A program made the translations under genes and the position numbers. The notes beneath the pieces were generated by a model. It saw nothing but the letters and a program-made list of their open reading frames with translations, was not told where the DNA came from and did not search any database. Positions 11,770 through 21,419 of a stretch of DNA of 64,000 bases are shown piece by piece. The first letter of the stretch is position 1, and each line of letters starts with the position of its first letter. Origin of the DNA: Datisca glomerata (lineage: Eukaryota > Streptophyta > Magnoliopsida > Cucurbitales > Datiscaceae); assembly GCA_003255025.1 (NCBI GenBank), contig QANY01004819.1, positions 1,302,001-1,366,000 of the forward strand, read 5' to 3'.

Positions 11770-13899
11770 CTTCATTTTCGGGTTGGGAGGTTGCATGTAT
11801 GTTTTGTTGTTATGCCCTTATTATTGACAATTGGCACATTTAAGTGATCTCCCCTTATAACTACCTTGATAAGCGGTTGCATCCTCCCCCTCTGCCCTTT
11901 TTCAAGCCTTTTTAGGTCTACCAGGTTTATGTCTTACTGTTGGTGGTGCAATGGTATGAAAAGTTGATTTAAGCCATTGTTCATGATTAGGGACTGACAT
12001 TATGTAGTGGTAGTATGTTTTCAAGCATGTGTCTATGCTCCTCCTTATTCTCCATAGTACATAATGCGGCATGACTACAAGATATGTCCTTAAGTTCCCA
12101 GCTCCACCTCAATACAGTCCATCTCCTCCTCTGTATGCAATGCAGTTCATTGCATCTTCCTTAGCCTCATTACCTTCTTTTGAATCCTAGGGCAAATGGA
12201 CGCATTCAATTTTCTCATTCCATCCCTTTTTTTTCTTGAAACGTCTTCATAAGAATTCTTCTTATCATCTCTATCATTGTTAGGATGGGCTTGTCCCTTG
12301 CTTCCAATATCATCTTGTTGAAAGCCTCAGCCTTGTTATTACATAACATGTCACTTTTGGCTCCACAATCAAATGCATGTTTACACCAAGTATCTATTTT
12401 CTTTCCTAACAGCCACGTGTAAACATTGACATTCAATTCCTTAATTCTCTTCATGTACATGTCAAAGTTTAAACGGATAGTTGCCCTGGCAGCACTCCAT
12501 AAAAGGTCATTAAGTGTCTTCCCTTTGAATTTTTTTGCATAATTGGCGTATTAGTGCCTAACACAATGCCTATGATTGGCTCTAGGCATTAACGCCTTTA
12601 TAGTTTCACATAAACCTTACAAACAAATTAATTAAAACAAATTAAAAATGAATACAAGTATCAACATAAGTGCCTAAATAACTTGTAAAAGATAATAGAA
12701 GCATTAGTACCTTTTGTTCATCTGACATTATAGTCCAACCACGTTCCTCCCATGTGTCTATGTCCTTAAGTAGATTCATTAAGAACCAAGTCCATGTCTC
12801 CTTGTTTTCTGACTCCACGGCAGCATAAGCAATTAGGAAGACATTATCATTTGCGTCTTTCCCAATCGCAGCAAGCAAGTGACCCCCAAAATTATACTTC
12901 AAATGACAACCATCTATGGATATTATCTGTCTACATCCATCAAGAAATCCCTTCCTACACGCGTCCAAATAAACATACATTCTTTGAAACAACAAGTTCT
13001 CTCCTTTCACGCCAATGGTACTTCCCGGATCCCATTTTTTTATTGCTTCACAACAATCCTACCTTTTTGTATTGCTCCACTACACACCCTTGAATCTTAT
13101 CCAATGCTTTTATTTGGCCCTAGCATTTATCGAAGGACATAATGACTCCATGATTATCACTTAACAAACCTTTCAACACCGATAAATCCATGTTAGGTGA
13201 GTCACGAATCAACTCCAAGTACATATTCGCTATCCAAGTTGATGTAACCTTTCTATTCTTCCTTGCTCTAGCACAATTGGTATGTTAAGGGGTGAAAGTC
13301 TTAATTTGAAATTGTTCTTCCCTTTGAGTAAGGGATGCATGTATTTTCCATCGACAAGTCTTCCTTTTGCATAGTGCAACAACCCTAGTTCTATCTTCTT
13401 CTTTTTTTAAATAGTAATCGAAATTGTGTTGAATGGCATACTCTCTTAATGCCCTTTCGAAAACAGTGTGATCACTAAAAATCAATCCCTTTTCTAGGGT
13501 AATTGGCATACCCATGTGAATTTCTTCATGGAACTCAGGATATGACAGATGAATTTCTTCATCCAATGAATCAACAAGATCTCTCAATTGGTCACTATCA
13601 TACTCCGGTTCAAATACACTAGGCTCATCAATCACTTTTTCTTTACTTCTTTTGTCATTATTCTGACTCTTACTACTAAGTCATTTGTTCAAGTCATCCT
13701 CATTTATGTGAAATTGATTTGCATTGACAAACAAATCTTCTTTGTCATCTACCCATCCTTAGGCTCACTAAAATCCTCCAACATCATTAGACCTACTATC
13801 ATTATCATCATTTTCCTCAATAATAGGTTCATTTAATTCAGTACGTGAGGATGCAGGTGCGAGTGGAGATGCAATACTAGGTGTTGGTAGACTACCCAT
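11770..13899 (-). pseudogene. MuDR-type MULE transposase, degraded
   Basis: Read on the minus strand from about 13899. An acidic N-terminal segment is followed (13635-13285) by the MuDR DNA-binding domain with ALREYAIQHNFDYYLKK and RKTCRWKIHASL. The catalytic core follows (13100-12642): VKGENLLFQRMYVYL, then IISIDGCHLKYNFGG (first catalytic Asp), AIGKDANDNVFLIAYAAV and ENKETWTWFL. The C-terminal part has SDMLCNNKAEAFNKMILEAR (12380-12310) and a basic HKPGRPKKA motif with cysteines near 11920-11830, the usual zinc-finger tail. Stops and frameshifts (near 13785, 13040 and 12640) break it into at least four frames, so it cannot make an active enzyme. Confidence 0.88.
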
Positions 13900-14365
13900 A
13901 AAACCAACGAGAAATCAATACAGAACAAAAAACGAGCGAATCCATAACAGAAATCAACGAACCCAAAACAAAAACCAACGAGAACATAAATCGAGCCATA
14001 TATGTCAATTATCGCCAGAAGAGAAACCAGCAATCGAGCCATGAAAACCTAAAATTGGAAGAAAAAATGAATAATCGAAATAGAGTACATGCCCGAAAGA
14101 ATTGCTCGAGAAATTTTGACCTCTTTGACCCCAGATCTGACCAAAAAATGGAACCCTAGTCCTCTCTCATCTTTGTCGTGTGATGAAACCTTCCCCACTC
14201 CCCTATAATTTTCGATTTAGGACCGTCCGTAAAAAAAGATAAAGTAAAAGTAAAAATAGATAAAGTAAAAGAAAAAAAAGAAAAAACCGATTAACATTAG
14301 GACATGTGCCACGCACGTGCCTTTTAAGATTATTTTTTACTGTTTCAAAGTGCAAGCGTACAAAA

Positions 14366-14386
14366 AAATATATAAAAATATAATTT
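14366..14386 (+). promoter_or_regulatory. TATA-like tract upstream of the PPR gene
   Basis: A TATATAAAAATATAA stretch lies about 100 bp before the PPR start codon, within or at the edge of the MULE right terminal repeat. It is the only TATA-like sequence close to the gene, but AT-rich DNA makes chance occurrence likely. Confidence 0.3.
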
Positions 14387-14482
14387 ACAATTTAATCAAG
14401 ATGAATTTCAGAATTCCTAAAAAAATCTCTCCGTTTCATTAGAACTCGCGCCACATTCGAACTAACCCCTGCTGCTTGCTTG

Positions 14483-16357
14483 ATGAGCCTCTACTCGGCG
14501 CGCAAGGCATTTGCTCTTTTGATTTTCCGTCATTTCACTTCCGTCACTGACCTTCACTCACCCCACAGTCTCCTACAGTTTATTCAGCTTTCAATCACTC
14601 ACCAATCCCTGAAACTCACCCAGCAGTCTCATGCTCGAGTTCTCACTTTTGGGTTGGAACAAAATGCATTCCTCGCCACGAAGCTAATCTCTGCATATGC
14701 TGCGTGCGGAGGCCTGAAGGACTGTCCCTTCGTATTTGACTCGGTTCTGCCACATAATGTATGTTTATGGAACTCCTTGATTAATGGGTATGTGAAAAAT
14801 TTTGAATATGTTGAGGCATTTAGTTTGTTTAACGAGATGCAGCGGTCTGACATCCTGCCGGATGACTATACACTTGCTACGATGGCCAAAATTTCCAGTG
14901 AACGGGACGACATGTTCAACGGGAAAACGATTCATGGGAAAAGTATAAGAGTTGGGTTTTTCCCAGATATCGTTGTTGGTAATTCTCTCATGTCAATGTA
15001 TTGTAAGTGTGGGGAGTTCAGAGAGGCCCGTAAACTGTTTGATGAAATGCCCCAGAGAAATTCAGCTTCTTGGAATGTATTACTAGCAGGATACACGAGT
15101 TTTAGTGATAGCCATTATGATGAGGGAACATGGGAAGTTGTTAAAACTATGAAGACTGATGGTGTAAAACCTGATGCATTTACTGTTTCAAGTCTTCTCC
15201 CTTTATGTAGTGGGGATATCCAGAGTTATAATTATGGAAGAGCACTTCATGGTTATCTTCTAAAGAACAACTTAGATCTTTGCTTTGATTCAGTTGTTCA
15301 TCTTGGTTGTTGTTTGATTGATTTCTATTCACGCTGTAAAAAAGTTAATATTGGTAGACGGGTATTCGATCGAATGAAGGGCAGAAACGTATACGCTTGG
15401 ACGGCCATGATCGGAGGTTATATGCAGAATGGAGATTCAGATGAAGCATTCATTCTTTTTCGAACCATGCAGGTGAAAGACAGAATAGAACCAAACAGAG
15501 TCTCATTAGTCAGTGTCCTCCCGGCTTGTAGCTCACACACCAGATTAACAAACGGTAAAGAGATTCACGGGTTTGCAATCAGAAAGAAGTTGAATTCTGA
15601 TGTATCCTTGTGTAATGCTATAATTGATATGTATTCCAAATGTGGAAGCTTGGATTACGCGAGAAAAGCCTTTGAGGATAGTTCTTTTCGTAAAGATGCT
15701 ATCTCCTGGACGACTATTATATCCGCGTATGGACTACACGGGCAAGGAAATGAAGCCATGTTTTTGTATGATAAAATGATCAGGCAGGGGATAAAATCTG
15801 ACAGAATAACAATGGTGGGGATTCTATCCGCTTGTGGGAAATCAGGACTAGTAAATGAAGGCCTAAATATCTACAACACAATAATTGAACCAACGGTAGA
15901 GATTTGTGCCACTGTAGTTGATATGTTAGGGCGATCGGGTCAGCTTAATCGAGCTTTAGATTTTATCCAAACGATGCCTACGGAACCTGGCCCGAGCGTC
16001 TGGGGTGCTCTGGTAAGTGCTTCTGTGATTCATGGTAACTCTGAGATGCAAGAACTAGCGTACAAATTTCTCATTCAGCTAGAACCTAAGAACCCTTCAA
16101 ATTTTATATCACTATCAAACTTATACGCTTCTACAAGCAAATGGGATGGTGTAGCTGAAGTGAGAAAAATGATGAAGGAAAGAGGTTTGAGTAAGGTACC
16201 TGGATGCAGTTGGATTAGTATTAATAGTAAGACTCACTGTTTTCGTGTCTCTGATAAAGCGCATTCGTGTTCTACGTTGATCTACGAGGTTCTTGATCAG
16301 CTTGTATTAGTAATGAAGGCAGCATCCAGTCATCGTACTGAAGCTCTTGATGTGTAG
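14483..16357 (+). CDS. PLS-class pentatricopeptide-repeat protein, E subgroup
   Basis: A single-exon, fully open gene of 624 codons from the ATG at 14483; there is no clear in-frame ATG upstream. The first 20-odd residues lack acidic residues and contain Arg and Lys (LYSARKAFALLIFRHFTS), consistent with a mitochondrial or plastid presequence. The body is a run of alternating P, L and S type 31-36 residue PPR motifs, for example CLWNSLINGYVKN, VVGNSLMSMYCKCGEFREAR, KLFDEMPQRNSASWNVLLAGY and AWTAMIGGYMQNGDSDEA. The C-terminal third shows the E-type region (VVDMLGRSGQLNRALDF, SNLYASTSKWDGVAEVR, PGCSWI at about residue 572). It then stops without a DYW deaminase domain. Such proteins bind organelle RNA and usually help C-to-U editing by recruiting a DYW-bearing partner. 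The RNA target cannot be named here. Intronless structure is normal for the family. Confidence 0.93.
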   Translation: MSLYSARKAFALLIFRHFTSVTDLHSPHSLLQFIQLSITHQSLKLTQQSHARVLTFGLEQNAFLATKLISAYAACGGLKDCPFVFDSVLPHNVCLWNSLINGYVKNFEYVEAFSLFNEMQRSDILPDDYTLATMAKISSERDDMFNGKTIHGKSIRVGFFPDIVVGNSLMSMYCKCGEFREARKLFDEMPQRNSASWNVLLAGYTSFSDSHYDEGTWEVVKTMKTDGVKPDAFTVSSLLPLCSGDIQSYNYGRALHGYLLKNNLDLCFDSVVHLGCCLIDFYSRCKKVNIGRRVFDRMKGRNVYAWTAMIGGYMQNGDSDEAFILFRTMQVKDRIEPNRVSLVSVLPACSSHTRLTNGKEIHGFAIRKKLNSDVSLCNAIIDMYSKCGSLDYARKAFEDSSFRKDAISWTTIISAYGLHGQGNEAMFLYDKMIRQGIKSDRITMVGILSACGKSGLVNEGLNIYNTIIEPTVEICATVVDMLGRSGQLNRALDFIQTMPTEPGPSVWGALVSASVIHGNSEMQELAYKFLIQLEPKNPSNFISLSNLYASTSKWDGVAEVRKMMKERGLSKVPGCSWISINSKTHCFRVSDKAHSCSTLIYEVLDQLVLVMKAASSHRTEALDV

Positions 16358-17370
16358 ATTGAAATATTTATGTTGTATATGTTCATTAAATCTTGCAGAA
16401 CATGAGAAAACTTTTATACTAGAAACATGGTTATTATTTGCATTAATAACTGTAGAGTTAGGTAAAACCCCATTTACAGTTCATGGTATGCATAAACCTA
16501 TATAAGAAAGAAAAATGGCTACTAACTACATCATGAAGACACAGACCAAGTCAACTGGAATTAACTGCAACTTGCAATCTGTAAACTGACTTCCAACAGC
16601 TGATGAACATTCCTGTTAAGAAATTGGCCAAATTGTTGTGGATTAGTAATAGAAACAAACATTGAGACCTATAAACAATCAAGTAGTCTTAACAATTTGC
16701 TATCCGTCTTATGACATGTATATCTGTCGTTGGATAATCCAACTGCTGAACAATTTAGCCCGCTGAACAATTTAGCCCGCTGAACAATTTAGCCCGTACA
16801 GTTCGCTCGATCATATCTCAACGGCTAAAAATCAAACTAAAAAGACAGAATATTCATGTCCAATTATGCAGTTTAACCGATCTAGACAGTCTAGAAAATC
16901 AAAATCCTTCGTCTTAGAGAAAAAGTTAACCTAGTTAGAAGCGTTAAAATCTGAATATTTTGAGTGTTCTCTTCTTTGGAAGTCAGTGTTTATAAGGGCA
17001 TCATTTTCGGTCCTCCAAAATCTTTTGATTGTCAATTTAGTTCTCGCAAGTCTAATATTTGTAATCGTTTATGACATTGACATCGAAGCACTCCTAAATG
17101 TTAAATAAGAACATTTAGATTAAACACAAATGATTTCAAGGTTTGATGTTTAGTAAAACGACTTTTTACAATCGTTTTAAATTGACTTGATTAACTTACA
17201 TGGACTTAATTTAAATCACAGTAAACTTCGAGGACCAAAATTGCATTTACGAAAAAAAAAAACTCAATTTAGGAAACCATAAAGTAAAAAAGCACTTTGA
17301 TTGAGATGGGTATTATCAAAAGGAAAAGGATGAGCTTAAGCAAACTGAATATCTATCTACCTTGCTAAAT
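16358..17370. other. Intergenic region between convergent genes
   Basis: Holds the 3' end regions of the PPR gene (+) and the three-exon gene (-). Apart from the 17-bp tandem repeat at 16746-16796 I see no feature. Confidence 0.5.
16746..16796. repeat. Three perfect copies of a 17-bp tandem repeat
   Basis: CTGAACAATTTAGCCCG is repeated three times without a mismatch at 16746, 16763 and 16780. The perfect identity implies a recent origin and possible length variation. Confidence 0.9.
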
Positions 17371-18552
17371 CTACACCAGCTTATAGAAACAGTTTCTTCC
17401 AGAGAGAAGGATTTTGTAGCCTTTCCCACAGGGACACTTGAATCGAAGGATTAAGGACTCCCCCACCCTCTCCACCCCAACAGATTCTTCAATTTCTACA
17501 TCACAATTATTCTTCTACAAATGAAAAACAAATGCCAGAGTCAGTACTAAGAAGAAGAAAATGGACTCTGTTGTTACACTGTTTGGCTGCCAAGAAAATG
17601 CCCACTGAGAAAGATGAAACCTTTATGAGATCGTTGTTATTGTGAAAATGCCCAGCATAATCATCTGCTTCTTCTTGTTCTTGTTCATGCATGACTTCAT
17701 TCCACCACTGGTTCATCTCCTTCATACGCTCCTTCATCCTTCTCAGCCTCTGCATTTTTCAGCAACGCCATATTCGTCAATCAAAGAACAACAAGATTTA
17801 CAGTTGTCATGGGTTAATTAACCCCGAAGTGATATAAATCGAACCTTTGAATTAGGACTCTCTTCCTTGATCAAATCCGTGCCCATCTTGACCTTACTTG
17901 GCGACGGAGAGGAAGTCTTTGCCGGCGATGGATCTGGGTCCGAAACCGTACGACGGAGTGACTGAGGCAAAGGAGGCAAAACAGAAGAGTTCTCAGCCGA
18001 TGACGGAGTTACCGGATTGACGTTCATCTTCGAATTTTCCGGCGACTGTCTACTGTTCACCAATGGACCCGACCCGGACGAATGATCCGGAGGGGTTGAT
18101 TCAGGGGGGTAGCAAGGATCAGAAATGCAGCGGCGAAGGACAGGGAGCGAGTGATTCTGGGTATGGGTGTTCAACGGAGGCTGAGAGGCCGGAGAGGGAT
18201 TCACAGGGGTGGAGGTTCCGAAAGCAAACGGAAGAGTAATCTTGGAGAAGCCACGGAGAGAAAGATTATCATCTGGGTCGGTGAAGAGCTTCTTGGGTTT
18301 GGGTCCAGAGAAAGGAGAAGGCGAGGGAGAGCGTCGTTTCATGGGGTTGGAGGTAGAACCACAGTAGGAACAGCCGCATGAGGAACAGGGTGGATGTTGG
18401 CTATGGGGACCGACGGTGGCAGCGGTGGTTGTGGGATGGTAAATGGGAGGGGAGGATGAAAGGCCGTTGAGATGAGGCATGGAGAAGCCGGAATCAAAGG
18501 GGTAAATTAAATGGTGGTTTTGAATCTCTGGCTCTTGAAGAAGATCACACAT
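17371..18552 (-). CDS. Three-exon plant gene of unknown function (Ser/Pro-rich, conserved Cys C-terminus)
   Basis: Proposed exons on the minus strand: 18552-17845, 17749-17621 and 17514-17371 (stop TAG). The junctions AAG|GTTCG...TGCAG|AGG and AAG|GTTTC...TTGTAG|AAG keep one frame and give 326 residues. I chose the ATG at 18552 because upstream codons in this frame contain no ATG. The N-terminal two thirds is Ser/Pro-rich and likely disordered. It has a Cys cluster (PCSSCGCSYCGS), basic patches (MKRRSPSPSP, KPKKLF) that could be nuclear signals, and two similar motifs, LRRCISDP and LRRTVSDP. Exon 2 is a charged helix (RLRRMKERMKEMNQWW). Exon 3 ends with FKCPCGKGYKILLSGRN, which looks strongly constrained. 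I do not recognise a named family; nuclear location is an inference. Confidence 0.82.
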
Positions 18553-18657
18553 CTTGATGGATTGATTGAATTGTATTCTTGTTCTTTGTTCGTCTGAAAT
18601 TAAGGACTCTGAATTTTGCAAGAGCGAGACTGTGAGACAATGGATTTAAACGCAGTG

Positions 18658-18666
18658 ATTTATATA
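18658..18666 (-). promoter_or_regulatory. TATA box of the three-exon gene
   Basis: The minus strand reads TATATAAAT about 105 bp upstream of the chosen ATG (18552), a normal distance for a plant promoter with a leader of about 70-80 nt. Position and sequence support it; no transcript data are available. Confidence 0.6.
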
Positions 18667-18767
18667 GGTTGTGTTACGATGAAATTGGTTGGACTCCTGC
18701 GCTCTTTGGTCATTTTGAAGATATGTAGAAACTGTCAATTTTTATCTATGTTTGATATATCATCAAA

Positions 18768-18840
18768 GCCCGTCTAGCTCAGTTGGTAGAGCGCAAGGCT
18801 CTTAACCTTGTGGTCGTGGGTTCGAGCCCCACGGTGGGCG
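18768..18840 (+). tRNA. tRNA-Lys(CUU): tRNA-Lys (anticodon CUU)
   Basis: A 73-nt cloverleaf. The acceptor stem GCCCGTC pairs with GGTGGGC with two G-U pairs. The D arm contains TAGCTCAGTTGG (A box), the anticodon loop is CTCTTAA with CTT at 18801-18803, and the T arm GTGGGTTCGAGCCCCAC contains the B box. No intron and no encoded CCA, as expected for a nuclear tRNA gene. It reads the AAG lysine codon. It lies between the promoter side of the three-exon gene and the large gypsy element, transcribed away from the former. Confidence 0.97.
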
Positions 18841-18847
18841 TAGTTCC

Positions 18848-18853
18848 TTTTTT
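18848..18853 (+). terminator. RNA polymerase III terminator
   Basis: A run of six T residues 8 nt after the tRNA 3' end, the usual pol III stop signal. Confidence 0.85.
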
Positions 18854-19269
18854 GTAAAGCATCTGCTATTTCAAGTCATCAACCTTTCCTTTTATGCCCA
18901 ATCATTTAGATGCACCAATTACTTTGGAAATGGACCACTTATCTAACAAAATCTCTACTCGTCAATTTTAAAAATAGACCGCGTAATTTAAATTAGAATA
19001 ATAGTTGTGAAAAAGAAGGCTTTTGATTTTTTTTTGTTTTTTTTTTTCTGTTTTTGTCGTTTCTGACAATGAATGGCTCAAATAAAACAGTATCCCCTCA
19101 TGTTCCTCAATAATAAGAGGTATCTCGATCCATTTTTCATGCACTTTTAAAGAAGTCGTATTAATCCAGATTTTATCAAGTTATTTTAATAAACAATTTT
19201 ATTTATCAAAATTTAAATATTTAAAGATATGTTTCGACTAATTCAACATATGGAATGTACTTAATCAAA
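18854..19269. other. Intergenic, nothing recognised
   Basis: AT-rich sequence with T-runs between the tRNA terminator and the gypsy 5' LTR. The exact left border of that LTR could lie somewhat inside this interval. Confidence 0.4.
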
Positions 19270-19897
19270 CAATATTATCTATTCGTAAATTTTGATCGGT
19301 CCAAAATTTTGTGTCTAACAAATTTCATCACGCCACAAGTTAGAGGGTCCATAATCGATCGATCATAAGTTGTCATGTGTCATCTTTAAATACCAGTCAA
19401 ATTATGTCAACTACTAGGAGAAGATTGGACAAAGCTTCATTTTATGCCGAATGAGAAAATGTCACATGTTTTAATGACACAACAAGTCAAATAAAATAAT
19501 GCATGTGTCATCTTAAATAACCATTAAAATTTTGTCACGTGTCACGAGAGCTTCCCCAAAACCTCTATAAATATGCGGGAGTCTCATTTTACAAGACAAG
19601 AATAATTTCAAGAATTCTACAATCATCCGAAGTTCAAGATGTTCAAGTTACACAACGAGTTCAATTGATCTCTAAATAAGCTCAAAACCTAGAGATTCAA
19701 GTAAAACTCATCCTAGTCTTTTAACCTCTCAAGCATAGAAGATTCAACCTTCAATTCGAGAAATTCACTATCAAGCCTCGAATTGAAATTTAATATAAGA
19801 GAAGAATCAGAGGGTTATTTTTTGTAATGAATTCATAAATAGAGATTGTACTAATTCAAATTATCAATACAAAAATAATATTTGTCAATCAATTTTT
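19270..19897 (+). repeat. G1 5' LTR, main part (continues at 35701)
   Basis: Matches the 3' LTR near 60.6-61.2 kb. It carries the TATAAATA box at 19566-19573 and the AGCATAGAAGATTCAACCTT block near 19732. It is cut near its 3' end by Copia-A; the last 40 or so bases of the LTR resume at 35701. Relative to the 3' LTR it contains extra sequence around 19410-19540. The left border is uncertain by tens of bases. Confidence 0.7.
19566..19573 (+). promoter_or_regulatory. TATA box of the G1 5' LTR
   Basis: TATAAATA in CCTCTATAAATA, conserved at the same place in the 3' LTR (60750-60757). It would direct transcription of the gypsy element on the + strand. Confidence 0.6.
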
Positions 19898-20394
19898 CGT
19901 TGGTCGTCGCGGCGCATGTGCGGCAGAAGCATGTGGCGCGTGGTCATTTTAAAAATTAAACTTAATAAAAATCGTATCTTTTATTAAAACAAAAATTGTG
20001 CAATGCCACGATAACAAAAAAAACTTTTTATTGAAACCTATTTTCAATCAATCATGATCCATTATATATTTATATATTAAATCTACAACATATAAGGTTA
20101 GGAATCAAATACCTCTTGTAGTCTTAATCTAGCGTCCTTGCAAAACTGATCGATCATTCATCCCACAGAATCATTCCAATGATCAGTAGACTCTAAGATC
20201 CACACCAAGATCATCCAAGTTAATCATGAACGCACTAAGACGTGTGTGGGCACATAGAATATTACAAGACATTTTTTCTGTCTCTAGATATACTCAACAC
20301 ATGAGATCTAGAGATTTACTGAGAAGAATTTTTGAGATTTGATTAACCATTAATCGTAGAGGAAAACACTACAAGAGAAAAATGCTATGAAAGT

Positions 20395-20720
20395 GACCAA
20401 AAAATGCTATCATAACGTTTCCTAAAATGTGATATTAGCCATTGTTATTAAAATTCGGAACCTACGATAGCGTTTTTAAACGCTATGGTAACCCTACGAT
20501 AACATTTTTAAGCGTTATGGTAACCTTGTCATAGCGTTTTTGAAACGTTGTGGTAACCCTACAATAGCATTTTTTAAACACTACGGTATCCCTACCATTG
20601 CGTTTTCTAAATGCTGTAATAAGTTTCCTATATCATTTTTTATCTCTTTGATAGCATTTTTTGAAAGCTTAAAAAACATTTGATAGCATTCTTTTCATGC
20701 TATAAAATGTTGTGAAATGT
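20395..20720. repeat. Subterminal repeats of CACTA-2
   Basis: Tandem degenerate copies of a unit of about 38-40 bp around CTACGATAGCGTTTTTAAA and CGCTATGGTAAC, with inverted symmetry within the unit. Same family as the repeats at 4960-5250 in CACTA-3. Confidence 0.75.
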
Positions 20721-21409
20721 GTTGTTACATTTTCCATAATGTTTTGTTAATGCTATAATATATCTTTGATAACCTTTTTTGTTACTTATTCTTGCAATCG
20801 TACAAATATAAAAATAATTAACTTCCTGACAAAATCACAAAATAACAAAATCACATCTTTTTATTTAATTACTCAAAATCATTACATATTATTCCACTAG
20901 AAATCATCTCAAATGATGATTACATATTGATTTTTTCATAGAGCAAGCAAGAGTAATATATCCTAAAGAAAAAATTAAAAACTAGTATAAGTTCACTCTA
21001 AATAAATCTTACAGCCACATCGCTTAAGTTACGTAGATATTGGACCATTGGCCATAGGATGAGGGGAAAGTGGTAGTCTTCCAGGTAGTGAACGTTCATG
21101 AACCGTATGTCGTTGGCTGTAGGAGCTCCTTGTGACTTGCTTGCTTCTGCTAGGATTCTTTTGATTGTAGGACTTCTATAAGAAATAAGACCGTTGGACC
21201 TCTGCAAGAAATAAATTCAACATTAGGCAGAAATATGAATAACTCAACCATCATTTGGACAAGAAACAGAGACCGTTAAACAAATAATTTTTCTTACGCA
21301 CTTGAAAAAGCTTGAATATGTAGAGAAACGAGCTACATTTCATCAGCAAGAGTTCTAGATAAAAGAAGGCTTTCAAAAGTCTTTAGTCCCTACACCATAT
21401 CCCCCCCCC

Positions 21410-21419
21410 NNNNNNNNNN
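21410..21419. other. Assembly gap (10 N) after a poly-C run
   Basis: Ten N bases follow nine C and precede CACCCACCCACC. The true sequence is probably a C-rich low-complexity tract that was not resolved. Confidence 0.98.

Larger units (their letters stand above)
10715..14410 (-). mobile_element. Mutator-like element (MULE)
   Basis: A decayed MuDR-type transposase on the minus strand occupies the centre. The two flanks can be aligned as diverged inverted repeats: the left side reads TTGATCAAAGTGTAAACTATA and the inverted right side TTGATTAAATTGTAAATTATA. A further match (ATATTTTTATA...CACTTTGA..) lies inside each. The edges are approximate (within about 30 bp), and I could not confirm the expected 9-bp target duplication. 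A 10855-10970 stretch holds short CCATTTCC(C/T)TC-type repeats. The right end falls less than 100 bp from the PPR start codon. Confidence 0.7.

Noticed and set aside
14629..14853. Minus-strand open frame inside the PPR gene
   Set aside because: A shadow of the well-supported PPR reading frame on the other strand.
14483..16357. DYW deaminase domain in the PPR protein
   Set aside because: The protein ends about 50 residues after the PGCSWI motif. No HxE or CxxC deaminase signature is present.
20998..21207. Minus-strand open frame with SPTIKRILAEA, resembling the start of an E2 ubiquitin-conjugating enzyme
   Set aside because: The likeness covers only about ten residues and nothing after it matches. 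It could be a captured exon in CACTA-2, but I cannot support a name.
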